A DNA stretch of 64,000 nucleotides from Bhargavaea changchunensis (GTDB taxonomy: Bacteria > Bacillota > Bacilli > Bacillales_A > Planococcaceae). Positions 51,160-59,524 of the stretch are shown here, piece after piece (within the stretch, counting starts at the first letter, position 1; every line of letters begins with the position of its first letter). The position numbers and the translations under genes were made by a program. The stretch spans positions 124,001 through 188,000 of the forward strand of contig NZ_JBHTCT010000038.1 in assembly GCF_042665595.1 (NCBI RefSeq), read 5' to 3'. The notes under the pieces are model-generated. The model was not told where the DNA came from. It worked only from the letters and a program-made list of their open reading frames with translations, and did not search any database.

Positions 51160-52188
51160 ATGGATGATCGCAGTAATCGGCGGGACGGGCATCCGGACCG
51201 GGATGAGGAACGTAAACTTCTGCAAGATGAACAGGCTCCGATTCAGGAAAATGAGTATACGGATGATTACATAGAAGACGACATTTGGGAGCCCGACGAA
51301 TGGGTCGTCTGGGATGCAATCGCGGAAGGCGATGTCCTCGATGAAGAGGAATTCGAAGAAGACCACTTGTTCGAAGAAGAAGCGGATGATGAACCTCCGG
51401 AGGCGCCGGAAGATCCGGAAGACGAGGAGATCCGCCGGCTCGTCCTCGAGGCCCAACGCGAGGCTTTGCTGAAGGAACAGACGGAAGCAGCTCCGCCCCG
51501 CAGGTTCTCGTTTGGCACGAAGGCGATGATCTGGATCATCTCGCTCATGATGGTCGTCAGCACATTCGCCTTCGTCCTGGAGCTGTTCCCGCTGTCGGCG
51601 CTCGACTTCCTGCGCACATCTTCACAGCTGTCCCAGCAGGAGACCGTGCAGGCACAGAAGGAATCCGTCGTCTCCGTTGTCACACCGGACGGTTCCGGGA
51701 CCGGCTTCGTCATTTCCGGGGACGGGACGATCCTGACCAACCATCACGTCATCGAAGGCTACGACCGGGTATCGGTCGTCCTCTCGGATGACCGCCGATT
51801 CATGGCCGACGTGACGGAGTCTTATCCGGAATCCGATATGGCCGTTCTGGAGGCAGAGGATGAATCCGGGCTTCCTTCCCTGGAGATGGCTGACGCCTAC
51901 CGCCTGCAGGAAGGGGATCCTGTCACCTTCATCGGCAACCCGCTCAGCTTCCGCGGAGTGGCGAACAAAGGCAATGTGATCGGTCCGCTCCGGGTGAGCG
52001 GCCTTGAGGAGCCGGTCATCATGATGGAGGCGCCCGTCTACCGCGGGAACAGCGGCAGCCCCGTCCTTGACTCGGACGGTCTGGTCGTAGGCATTGTCTT
52101 TGCGACACTCAATCATGAAGAGGAAGGCACCGTCGGTCTGTTTGTCCCTATAGACGAGCTTTACCGCCAGCGTCAAGAAAACAAATAA
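51160..52188 (+). CDS. Membrane-anchored HtrA/DegP-like serine protease lacking a PDZ domain
   Basis: 342 residues. The first 110 are extremely acidic (residues 54-90 are nearly all Glu/Asp/Pro) and cytoplasmic; one membrane helix spans about 121-141; the trypsin-like S1C domain outside has catalytic His196 (TNHHVI), Asp226 (ESDMAVL) and Ser298 (RGNSGSPV). HtrA proteins normally end in one or more PDZ domains; this one stops soon after the protease fold. It may be a surface quality-control protease or have a narrow substrate. Flanked by its own terminator, so monocistronic. Confidence 0.85.
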   Translation: MDDRSNRRDGHPDRDEERKLLQDEQAPIQENEYTDDYIEDDIWEPDEWVVWDAIAEGDVLDEEEFEEDHLFEEEADDEPPEAPEDPEDEEIRRLVLEAQREALLKEQTEAAPPRRFSFGTKAMIWIISLMMVVSTFAFVLELFPLSALDFLRTSSQLSQQETVQAQKESVVSVVTPDGSGTGFVISGDGTILTNHHVIEGYDRVSVVLSDDRRFMADVTESYPESDMAVLEAEDESGLPSLEMADAYRLQEGDPVTFIGNPLSFRGVANKGNVIGPLRVSGLEEPVIMMEAPVYRGNSGSPVLDSDGLVVGIVFATLNHEEEGTVGLFVPIDELYRQRQENK

Positions 52189-52192
52189 AAGA

Positions 52193-52226
52193 CCGCAGCA
52201 GCCCCGAAGGGCAGCTGCGGTTTTTT
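52193..52226 (+). terminator. Bidirectional terminator between protease and symporter genes
   Basis: Stem CCGCAG-CAGCCC / GGGCAG-CTGCGG with TTTTTT on the plus strand and T-rich sequence on the minus strand, serving two convergent genes. Confidence 0.88.
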
Positions 52227-52233
52227 GCTCTGA

Positions 52234-53487
52234 TCAGGCTGTTTCCGTATCCGTCGGGACAGCTTCCCCGTCCGGTTCGCCGAGCACGCCTTCAGACTGG
52301 GAAACGACAACCGCGCAGGCCGCATCACCAGTGATGTTGACGGCTGTGCGCACCATGTCGAGCAGGCGGTCGACCCCGAGAACGAGTGCAATCCCTTCAA
52401 CCGGAAGGCCGACGGAAGTCAGGACCATCGCCAGCATGATGAGGCCGGCACCCGGGACGGCTGCAGTTCCGATACTTGCAAGGACCGCGGTCAGGACAAC
52501 AATCACCAGTTGCCCCATCGACAGTTCAATTCCGAACGCCTGGGCAATAAAGACAACCGCCGCTCCCTGCATGATTGCCGTACCGTCCATGTTGATCGTG
52601 GCCCCGAGCGACTGGGTAAAGGAGCTGATCGACTCCGGCACCTTCAGCCTATCCTGTGCCATCTTCATGGAAACCGGCAGCGTGGCAGCGGAACTTGCCG
52701 TACTGAAAGCGACGACTTGCGCCGGGAAGAAGTTCTTGAAGAACCAGATCGGGTTCCGCTTGCCGATCAGGGAGACAGCACCCCCGTATACAACCAGGGA
52801 GTGGATCAGAAGTGCGCCGAGGACGACGCCCATGTACATCCCCATCGCGCGGATGGCATCGAACCCTTGGCTTCCTACCGCTGAAGCGATCAGGCCGAAT
52901 GCTCCGTAAGGCGCAAACTTCATGACAAAAGTGATGAGGTACATGATCAGATCATTTGCCTGCTCAAGCACTTCTTTGACACGTTCAACCTTCTTGCCGA
53001 GCATGGCGATTCCAAAACCGATCAATGCAGCAAAGAAGATGATCTGGAGCATGTTTCCTTCCGCCATGGCGGTAACCGGGTTGGTCGGAATAATACCGAG
53101 AAGCGTATCCATGACAGGCGGTGCTTCCGTGGCTTCATAGGTGATGCCTGCCGTATCGAAGTCACCCGCAGCACCAGGTTTCAGGACCAGCGCAAGGGCC
53201 AGGGCGATGACAATTGCCACAGCAGTCGTAATCAGGAAAAAGCCGAGCGTCTTTCCGCCGATCCGGCCCAGTTTTTTTGGATCCCCGATTCCGACGGTTC
53301 CGAGTACGATCGAGACGAAAACGACAGGAACGACAAGCATCTTCATGAGATTCAAGAAAATGGTCCCGAGCGGGCCGAACAAATACGTATCAACCGGACC
53401 AAATACATTCGGAGCGAACAAGTTCAGCGCAAGACCGACGATGACACCGGCAATCAGGGCAATGATGATGTTCCGGGCCAACTTCAT
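52234..53487 (-). CDS. Dicarboxylate/amino acid:cation symporter (DAACS family)
   Basis: 417 residues, about eight membrane helices plus two re-entrant loops. The serine-rich hairpin is FSTASSAATLPVSM, and NMDGTAIMQGAAVVF, with the substrate/sodium site motif NMDGT, follows; the second hairpin is IGTAAVPGAGLIML. Members carry glutamate, aspartate, serine or C4-dicarboxylates with sodium or protons; the exact substrate is not clear. A cre-like site about 50 bp upstream of the start suggests catabolite repression. Confidence 0.92.
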   Translation of the reverse strand: MKLARNIIIALIAGVIVGLALNLFAPNVFGPVDTYLFGPLGTIFLNLMKMLVVPVVFVSIVLGTVGIGDPKKLGRIGGKTLGFFLITTAVAIVIALALALVLKPGAAGDFDTAGITYEATEAPPVMDTLLGIIPTNPVTAMAEGNMLQIIFFAALIGFGIAMLGKKVERVKEVLEQANDLIMYLITFVMKFAPYGAFGLIASAVGSQGFDAIRAMGMYMGVVLGALLIHSLVVYGGAVSLIGKRNPIWFFKNFFPAQVVAFSTASSAATLPVSMKMAQDRLKVPESISSFTQSLGATINMDGTAIMQGAAVVFIAQAFGIELSMGQLVIVVLTAVLASIGTAAVPGAGLIMLAMVLTSVGLPVEGIALVLGVDRLLDMVRTAVNITGDAACAVVVSQSEGVLGEPDGEAVPTDTETA

Positions 53488-53533
53488 AATTAATCCCTCC
53501 TTGTTCTACTTTATTCGGTATTCAGAATAAGTA

Positions 53534-53547
53534 TGAAAGCGCTTTCT
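53534..53547 (-). promoter_or_regulatory. cre-like site (CcpA) upstream of the symporter
   Basis: TGAAAGCGCTTTCT matches the cre core except the final A, and is a near-perfect palindrome (GAAAGCGCTTTC, 12 of 12). It lies 47 bp upstream of the symporter start codon. Confidence 0.6.
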
Positions 53548-53613
53548 GTAATGTTATCTTTAAATTCTGATATTGTCAAATGGTGATGGTTGGAGAACGA
53601 AAAACAGGCCCGC

Positions 53614-54786
53614 TCAAGACGGACCTGCAGCTAATATCTTCGGTTTCTTCCAGAAATAAGACAAGATCACTCCCGCGGCAAGCGTCGCGGTGGCAAAGTA
53701 AAACGGGTAGTCCAGCCGGATATCGAACAGGATCCCTCCGATGACCGGTCCGAAAACGTTGCCCAGACTTGTGAACATCGAGTTCATGCCGCCGGCAAAG
53801 CCCTGCTCATTCCCTGCCACTTTCGACAGATAGGTGGTGACCGCAGGCCGTACAAGATCGAAGCCGACAAATACAGTCATCGTCACAAGCAGAATCATAA
53901 CGTACGAGCTCACCAGCGTGACACAGTAGACAAGTACCGCGGAAACAATCAGGCACCAGCGGATCAGGCGGATTTCGCCAAGCCATTTGTTCAGCCGGTC
54001 AAACAGAAACACCTGTGCGACCGCTCCTACGATGCCGCCGCCTGTGACCATAATCGCGATATCCTTCGGCGTGAAGCCGTATTTACGGTCGGTATAAAGC
54101 GCAAAAAGCGACTCGAATGCCGCCAGCCCGAATGACAAAATGAAAATAATGATGAACGCAATGAAAAAAACGGGCGCAAAGATTTTTCTGATGCCTGTCG
54201 TCCCCGGCACCATCTCCTCCGCTTCCGTCTTCTGCCGCACGGGTTCGCGGAGCGCAATCATTGAAAAAAGCGCAGCGATGAATGCCAGTCCGAACGCAGC
54301 AAAAAACGGCACACGCGTACCGATTTCGGCCAGGAAACCACCGAAGCCGGGACCGACGATAAATCCGGTCGAAATGGCCGCGGACATATACCCGAGCGCC
54401 TTGGGCCGTTCTTCTATCGTCGTGATATCCGCGATAAATGCCGTGACGGCCGGCATGATGAATGCCGCACTGACGCCGCCGAGAAGACGCGAGACAAACA
54501 ACATCGTAATGGACTGCGCAAGCCCGAACAGAAGCTCGGACAAACTGAACAAAATCAGGCCGATGACGATCATCCGCTTGCGTCCGTATTTATCCGTCCA
54601 TTTCCCGGCTATCGGTGACACGATCAGCTGGGTCAGCGCAAATGCCGCGACAAGATTGGCAGCGGCGGAACCGCTCAGGCCCAGCTCATTGATCAGGGCG
54701 GGAAGGACCGGGATGACCAGTCCGATGCCCATAAAGGCGATGAACAGGTTGATGAGAACCGTCGTGAGCATGATGTTTTTCTTCAT
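53614..54786 (-). CDS. MFS multidrug efflux pump, Bmr/NorA type
   Basis: 390 residues from the ATG 12 nt after GGGGT; an upstream in-frame ATG has no signal. Twelve membrane helices of the DHA1 drug:proton antiporter group: IGLVIPVLPALINELGLSG in helix 1, motif A GKWTDKYGRKRMI (residues about 60-72) and motif C-like GFIVGPGFGGFLAEIG in helix 5. Length equals that of Bmr and NorA. Drug range cannot be told. A terminator hairpin (CAGG-CCG / CGG-CCTG, T5) overlaps the stop region. Confidence 0.88.
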   Translation of the reverse strand: MKKNIMLTTVLINLFIAFMGIGLVIPVLPALINELGLSGSAAANLVAAFALTQLIVSPIAGKWTDKYGRKRMIVIGLILFSLSELLFGLAQSITMLFVSRLLGGVSAAFIMPAVTAFIADITTIEERPKALGYMSAAISTGFIVGPGFGGFLAEIGTRVPFFAAFGLAFIAALFSMIALREPVRQKTEAEEMVPGTTGIRKIFAPVFFIAFIIIFILSFGLAAFESLFALYTDRKYGFTPKDIAIMVTGGGIVGAVAQVFLFDRLNKWLGEIRLIRWCLIVSAVLVYCVTLVSSYVMILLVTMTVFVGFDLVRPAVTTYLSKVAGNEQGFAGGMNSMFTSLGNVFGPVIGGILFDIRLDYPFYFATATLAAGVILSYFWKKPKILAAGPS

Positions 54787-54933
54787 GAAGTTTACCCCTT
54801 TGATTCCGGTTCTTCCTATCATAGCCGTACATCACAGGACTCTGCCACTTTGGCGGCGTACTTTGAAAAAGTCTGACACATCAGCCCTATTGCCTTCGCT
54901 TCGCACCGCTCCTCTTTTTCTTTTGTTACCTTC

Positions 54934-55617
54934 TCAAGAGAGTTCCCATCTGCTCCATGGTTCCGTATTGGGCGGCAGATTCGTGAAGAACAGCGGCTCC
55001 TTTTTTACCGGGTGGGTAAAGGCAAGTGATTTTGCCCAAAGTGCGATCTGTTGCCCCGGGCGGTTGACGGAAGCGCCGTACTTCTGATCGCCATAAAGCG
55101 GGCATCCGACTGATGTTAGCTGGACGCGGATCTGATGGGGGCGCCCGGTCTCAAGGCGCACGGAGACAAGCGTCAGTTCTCCATTCCTTCCGAGGACTTC
55201 GTAGTCCAGGACCGCTTTCTTTGCATCTCTCACGCCCGGTCTCACAACAGAGACTTTGTTTTCCTTCTTGTCTTTCAGAAGGTGATGCTCAAGCCTTCCC
55301 TTCTCCTTCGGCGGAACGCCTCTGACCACTGCGATGTACTCACGGTCCATGTCACGTCGGCGCAGCGCATCCGACAGGCGGGAGGCTGCCTTTGAAGTTT
55401 TCGCGAAGACGATGGCGCCACCGACAGGCCGGTCCAGCCGGTGGACGAGGCCAAGGTAGACATTGCCCGGCTTGTTGTCTCGCTCCTTGATCATCTCCTT
55501 TAGTGCCGTAAGCAGGTCCATGTCACCGGTCCGGTCTTCCTGGACAGGCATGTTCACCGGCTTTTCGACGACCAGCAGGTGATTGTCTTCAAAAAGTATG
55601 GGGATATTCATCGTCAT
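54934..55617 (-). CDS. RluA-family RNA pseudouridine synthase
   Basis: 227 residues, short for the family since it lacks an S4 domain. Motif II HRLDRPVGGAIVFAKTSKAA holds the catalytic Asp62; VVEKPVNMPVQ near the N-terminus and the LETGRPHQIRVQL motif are also typical. It isomerises uridine in tRNA or rRNA; the target site cannot be assigned. Similar to YhcT/YjbO-like paralogues in B. subtilis. Monocistronic or in a pair with the DUF488 gene upstream, 30 bp away. Confidence 0.9.
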   Translation of the reverse strand: MTMNIPILFEDNHLLVVEKPVNMPVQEDRTGDMDLLTALKEMIKERDNKPGNVYLGLVHRLDRPVGGAIVFAKTSKAASRLSDALRRRDMDREYIAVVRGVPPKEKGRLEHHLLKDKKENKVSVVRPGVRDAKKAVLDYEVLGRNGELTLVSVRLETGRPHQIRVQLTSVGCPLYGDQKYGASVNRPGQQIALWAKSLAFTHPVKKEPLFFTNLPPNTEPWSRWELS

Positions 55618-55647
55618 TCTCCTTTTAATTCAATATGACAGACGCGA

Positions 55648-56004
55648 TCAGAAGTCCTCCAGCACTTTTTTCAGCACCTCTGCCTGATTGTGCTTTTCAT
55701 CCTTCGCACCGTAAAGCAGCGTCACGTTGCCATCATTTTCATCAATCATTTTGTTCGGTCTTTCCAGCTCTTTTTTCTGTATGCCACTCGTCAGTTCGGC
55801 CAAATACCGTCTCCTGAATTCACCGAACCGCTCCTTTTCATGGCCATACCATTTTCGGAGTTCGTCCGAAGGCGCGACTTCCTTCATCCAAAGATCAAGT
55901 TTCGCTTTCTCCCGGGAAACGCGTGGCCAAACCCGGTCGACGAGGATCCTGGTTCCGTCATCTTCCTGTGCTTCTTCATAGATTCGCTTCATGAGTATAG
56001 GCAC
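55648..56004 (-). CDS. DUF488 family protein
   Basis: 118 residues. Typical segments are ILVDRVWPRVSREKAKLDLWMKEVAPSDELRKWYGHE (about residues 20-56), FRRRYLAEL and VTLLYGAKDEKHNQAEVL. The family is widespread and of unknown function. I chose a GTG start since AGGAGG lies 9 nt before it and the sequence MPILMKRIYEEA fits homologues; the longer frame runs through the ribosome binding site. Next to the pseudouridine synthase on the same strand. Confidence 0.85.
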   Translation of the reverse strand: MPILMKRIYEEAQEDDGTRILVDRVWPRVSREKAKLDLWMKEVAPSDELRKWYGHEKERFGEFRRRYLAELTSGIQKKELERPNKMIDENDGNVTLLYGAKDEKHNQAEVLKKVLEDF

Positions 56005-56174
56005 ACAGTCCAACCTCCTGTCTTGCACGCAACTCTTTGAAATAATTTTAGTTCAAACACTTCGTATTCATTTTAACAGAGGTCTCGTGCGTGCTGTCTG
56101 TTATACTGGACGCAGTTCCCGCCATCCAGTCCCATCCGGATGGCGGCCACCTCAGATCAAGGAAGGTACAGACC

Positions 56175-57023
56175 ATGAGCTCACTACTTAGCCGCATCGA
56201 ACAAAATCTCGCGAGCCTGTCCGGCGCCGAACGGGCCATCGGCGAATATATCCTGAAGCACCCTGAACTGATCCCGAATATGACGACCCGGGACCTGTCC
56301 AAAAACAGCGGCGTCAGTGAATCGAGCGTTGTCCGCTTCTGCAAATCGATTGGCATCGGCAGCTTTAAGTCTTTCAAACTGGAACTCGTCAAAGATCTGA
56401 CGCTGACCGGGATGAATCTGACGGATTTCGATATTCTTCATCACCAGGACTCCCCATATGACCTATTCCAGAAAGTCACCCAAGTCAACAAATCGGCTAT
56501 CGAGGCCATCCCCTCCTCCCTCGACCGCAAAGAGTTCGAAAAGGCTGTAAGCATCCTCAAAGACGCGGATCGGCTCCTGTTCTACGGTGTGGGCGGTTCG
56601 GCAACAGCCGCAACGGATGCTTACTATAAGTTCACGAAACTCGGGTATGCCTGTCAGAGCCATCAAGACTTCCACTTCATGCTGTCGGCGATTCCCTACC
56701 TGGACGGGCGCTCCGTGTTTTTCGCGATCAGCAACTCCGGAAAAACCAAAGACGTTCTGGAGCTTGCACGTTTTGCAAAATCCAAGGGGGCCACGGTCAT
56801 CGCCGTCACCAACCTGGATAAATCCCCTCTTTACAGGGAAGCGGATGTCCGGCTGTGCACGCCGGTCGTGGAACAGGACCACCGGATCGGCAGCATTCCC
56901 TCAAGGATGACCCAATTGACCATCATCGACGCCCTCTACCTCAGTGTTTTCCACGCAAAAGGAGAATCCGTCATCGAGCAATATCATGAGGCCCGGAACG
57001 AAGTCATCCGCCTCAGAAGATAA
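56175..57023 (+). CDS. RpiR-family regulator of MurNAc catabolism (MurR-like)
   Basis: 282 residues. The N-terminal RpiR helix-turn-helix (LSGAERAIGEYILKHP, TTRDLSKNSGVSESSVVRFCKSIG) spans about 1-75, and a SIS sugar-phosphate-binding domain (LLFYGVGGSATAATDA, VFFAISNSGKTKDVLELA) spans about 110-240. It likely senses MurNAc 6-phosphate and controls the adjacent murQ-murP-mupG unit. I chose the ATG after AAGGAAGG; the frame extends 28 codons upstream without a signal. A terminator separates it from murQ, which has its own promoter. Confidence 0.88.
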   Translation: MSSLLSRIEQNLASLSGAERAIGEYILKHPELIPNMTTRDLSKNSGVSESSVVRFCKSIGIGSFKSFKLELVKDLTLTGMNLTDFDILHHQDSPYDLFQKVTQVNKSAIEAIPSSLDRKEFEKAVSILKDADRLLFYGVGGSATAATDAYYKFTKLGYACQSHQDFHFMLSAIPYLDGRSVFFAISNSGKTKDVLELARFAKSKGATVIAVTNLDKSPLYREADVRLCTPVVEQDHRIGSIPSRMTQLTIIDALYLSVFHAKGESVIEQYHEARNEVIRLRR

Positions 57024-57024
57024 T

Positions 57025-57072
57025 CCCCGGCAAGGAAATGGCCAATAGGCCTTTCCAGCCAGGGATTTTTTT
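57025..57072 (+). terminator. Terminator between the regulator and murQ
   Basis: Stem CCCCGGC-GGAAA-GGCC / GGCC-TTTCC-GCC-GGG followed by ATTTTTTT. Confidence 0.85.
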
Positions 57073-57080
57073 CGACAAGG

Positions 57081-57098
57081 GAAGAAAAAATATTCTTC
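57081..57098 (+). promoter_or_regulatory. GAAGAA-N6-TTCTTC inverted repeat, candidate MurR-type operator
   Basis: A 6-bp inverted repeat with an AT centre ends 4 bp before the -35 of the murQ promoter, where a repressor could block RNA polymerase. The protein partner is inferred from the neighbouring RpiR gene. Confidence 0.45.
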
Positions 57099-57101
57099 AT
57101 A

Positions 57102-57129
57102 TTGACATTTAATTTCTTTTTAATAGAAT
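57102..57129 (+). promoter_or_regulatory. Promoter of murQ-murP-mupG
   Basis: TTGACA and TAGAAT with a 16-bp spacer. Transcription would start near 57136, which coincides with an upstream in-frame ATG and therefore argues that translation starts at the later ATG (57169). Confidence 0.8.
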
Positions 57130-57168
57130 GAATCCATGAAACATAATTTCATAACAGTAGGTGAAGAC

Positions 57169-58056
57169 ATGCTGGAAAAACTCACGACAGAGGCAAGAAA
57201 CCCGAAGAGCATGAACATCGATACGCTTCCGGTCAGGGAGCGCCTGCTGCTCATGGTCGAAGAAGATGCCGGTATTCCCGAAGCCATCCGAAAAGAGATC
57301 GGTCCGATTGAAAACGCTGTCAACTATGTGATTCAAGCTTTCCAGAGAGGCGGCCGCCTGATTTATGCCGGTGCCGGGACGAGCGGGCGGCTTGGCATTC
57401 TCGATGCGTCCGAATGCCCGCCGACATTCGGTGTCGACCCGGAGATGGTCCGCGGACTGATTGCAGGTGGAGAAAAGGCGATCACCACCGCAATCGAGGG
57501 GGCTGAAGACGATGCAGAACAGGGAGCCGAAGACATCGCTTCCCTGTCTGTCGGCCCGGATGATGTCGTCGTCGGGATTGCCGCAAGCGGCCGGACGCCG
57601 TATGTCATCGGTGTGCTGAACCGGGCGAAGGAGTTGGGGGCGAAAACCGTCGCCCTCAGCAACAACAAAGACTCTGAGATCGGGCACGTTGCCGACGTGG
57701 CCATCGAAGTCGTGACCGGCCCCGAAGTCATCACGGGCTCGACCCGCCTGAAAGCCGGCACCGCGCAGAAGCTGGTGCTGAACATGATTTCCACCATTGC
57801 AATGACGGGAATCGGAAAAGTGTACGGCAACCTGATGGTCGATGTGCAGCCAACAAATGAAAAGCTGGTCAAACGCGCCAAGCATATCATCATGGAGGCG
57901 GCAGGCGTAGACTTTGAAACAGCGGAGGATGCTTATGAAAAAGCGGGCGAACAGGTTAAGCCTGCCATCGTCATGCTGCTGCTCGGCTGCTCATTTGATG
58001 AAGCGAATGCGCGCTTAAAAGAAGCGAAGGGGTTTATCAGAGAAACTCAGAGATGA
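57169..58056 (+). CDS. murQ: N-acetylmuramic acid 6-phosphate etherase
   Basis: 295 residues starting MLEKLTTEARNPKSMN, the usual MurQ N-terminus. It cleaves the lactyl ether of MurNAc 6-phosphate to give GlcNAc 6-phosphate and lactate. The SIS fold has YAGAGTSGRLGILDASECPPTFG (about residues 66-88) and VGIAASGRTPYVIG, the standard active-site stretches, and the C-terminal tail is typical. Start chosen from promoter position, an AGGTGAAG ribosome binding site and homology; an ATG 11 codons earlier would lie at the transcription start point. Confidence 0.95.
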   Translation: MLEKLTTEARNPKSMNIDTLPVRERLLLMVEEDAGIPEAIRKEIGPIENAVNYVIQAFQRGGRLIYAGAGTSGRLGILDASECPPTFGVDPEMVRGLIAGGEKAITTAIEGAEDDAEQGAEDIASLSVGPDDVVVGIAASGRTPYVIGVLNRAKELGAKTVALSNNKDSEIGHVADVAIEVVTGPEVITGSTRLKAGTAQKLVLNMISTIAMTGIGKVYGNLMVDVQPTNEKLVKRAKHIIMEAAGVDFETAEDAYEKAGEQVKPAIVMLLLGCSFDEANARLKEAKGFIRETQR

Positions 58057-58071
58057 TCTGGAGGGGAAATG

Positions 58072-59436
58072 ATGAAAAAAGAGGAAAAGCTCGCAAGGGA
58101 GATCCTGGACCATATCGGCGGCGGGGACAACATCCGTTCCTTCACCCACTGCATGACCCGTGTCCGGCTGGATCTGAAAGATGACAGCAAGGCCGATATC
58201 CAGGCGCTGAAAAATATCGATGGGGTCATGGGCGTCATAGAGGACGAAACGCTTCAGGTCGTCGTCGGGCCGGGCACCGTGAACAAAGTGTCCGACCAGA
58301 TCTCAAAGATGACCGGCATGCGGATGGGGGAAGCCGTCGACGCCAATGAAGATGATGCGGTCAGCCTGAAAAAGGCGGAGCTGAAAAAGAAAAACAACAC
58401 GCCGGTGAAAAACCTACTCAGGAAAATCGGGAGCATCTTCATCCCGCTCATTCCGGGGCTGGTCGCATCCGGGATCCTCAACGGGGTCGCAGGATTCGCC
58501 AAAAACGCCGGAGTCGATCCGACACTCACATGGATCCAAATCTTCACCCTTCTCGGCAGCAGCATCTTCGCCTATCTGGCGATTGTCGTCGGCTGGAACA
58601 CAGCAAAAGAGTTCGGGGGAACGCCGGTCCTCGGTGCCATCGCCGGGATCATCACCATCCACCCCGGCCTTGCTGACATCGTCCTGTTCGGCGAAAACTT
58701 GCTTCCCGGCCGCGGCGGTCTGTTCGGTGCCATGTTCGCGGCCTGGCTGATGGTCGTCTTTGAACGCTTCTACAGAAGATTCGTCCCGAATGCCGTGGAC
58801 ATCATCATCACGCCGCTCTTCACTGTCCTGACGGTCGGACTGCTGACGATCGTTGCGGTCATGCCGGCAGCGGGCGTCCTGTCTGACGGTATCACAACCG
58901 GCATCCATGCGGTCCTCGAAGTCGGCGGCCCTGTTGCGGGCGGGCTTCTCGCCGGATTCTTCCTGCCGCTCGTCATGCTGGGGCTCCACCACGGACTGAC
59001 TCCGATCCATATGGAGCTGATCAACTCTGTTGGTGCGACGTCCCTCCTCCCGATCCTTGCGATGGCGGGTGCAGGACAGGTCGGCGCATCGATCGCCATC
59101 TTCGTCAAATCCAGGAACCAGCGCCTGAAGAACGTCATCAAGGGCGGCCTCCCGGTAGGCTTCCTCGGGATCGGGGAACCGCTGCTGTACGGGGTGACCC
59201 TCCCGCTCGGACGGCCGTTTATCACCGCCTGTCTGGGCGGGGCCGTCGGCGGTGCCTACCAGGCGATCATGCATACGGCGGCCGGTGGCATCGGGGTATC
59301 GGGAATTTCCCTGATCCCGCTGATTGCAGATAATAAATACCTGATGTATTTCATCGGGCTCGTCATCACCTATACAGCCGGATTCATCTTCACGTATTTC
59401 TTCGGCTTCAAAAAGGAAATGGACGAAAACTTCTGA
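58072..59436 (+). CDS. murP: PTS MurNAc-type EIIBC component
   Basis: 454 residues. The N-terminal EIIB domain (1-85) has the phosphorylated Cys27 in SFTHCMTRVRLDL; after a charged linker the EIIC domain (about 105-450) has around ten membrane helices with GIGEPLLYGVTLPLG, the glucose/sucrose-type substrate loop. No EIIA domain is fused, so a shared EIIA-Glc would be required. Position between murQ and mupG identifies MurNAc as the probable substrate. Two ATGs are adjacent; the second has better spacing to GGAGG. Confidence 0.9.
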   Translation: MKKEEKLAREILDHIGGGDNIRSFTHCMTRVRLDLKDDSKADIQALKNIDGVMGVIEDETLQVVVGPGTVNKVSDQISKMTGMRMGEAVDANEDDAVSLKKAELKKKNNTPVKNLLRKIGSIFIPLIPGLVASGILNGVAGFAKNAGVDPTLTWIQIFTLLGSSIFAYLAIVVGWNTAKEFGGTPVLGAIAGIITIHPGLADIVLFGENLLPGRGGLFGAMFAAWLMVVFERFYRRFVPNAVDIIITPLFTVLTVGLLTIVAVMPAAGVLSDGITTGIHAVLEVGGPVAGGLLAGFFLPLVMLGLHHGLTPIHMELINSVGATSLLPILAMAGAGQVGASIAIFVKSRNQRLKNVIKGGLPVGFLGIGEPLLYGVTLPLGRPFITACLGGAVGGAYQAIMHTAAGGIGVSGISLIPLIADNKYLMYFIGLVITYTAGFIFTYFFGFKKEMDENF

Positions 59437-59524
59437 CTCAAGTGGGCAGGAGGAGAAAGACCGCTGGCTGTGTGGCGGGCTTCTCCCCTGCTTTTCTGCA
59501 TCCATCAAAGAAAGGAAGCTGACC

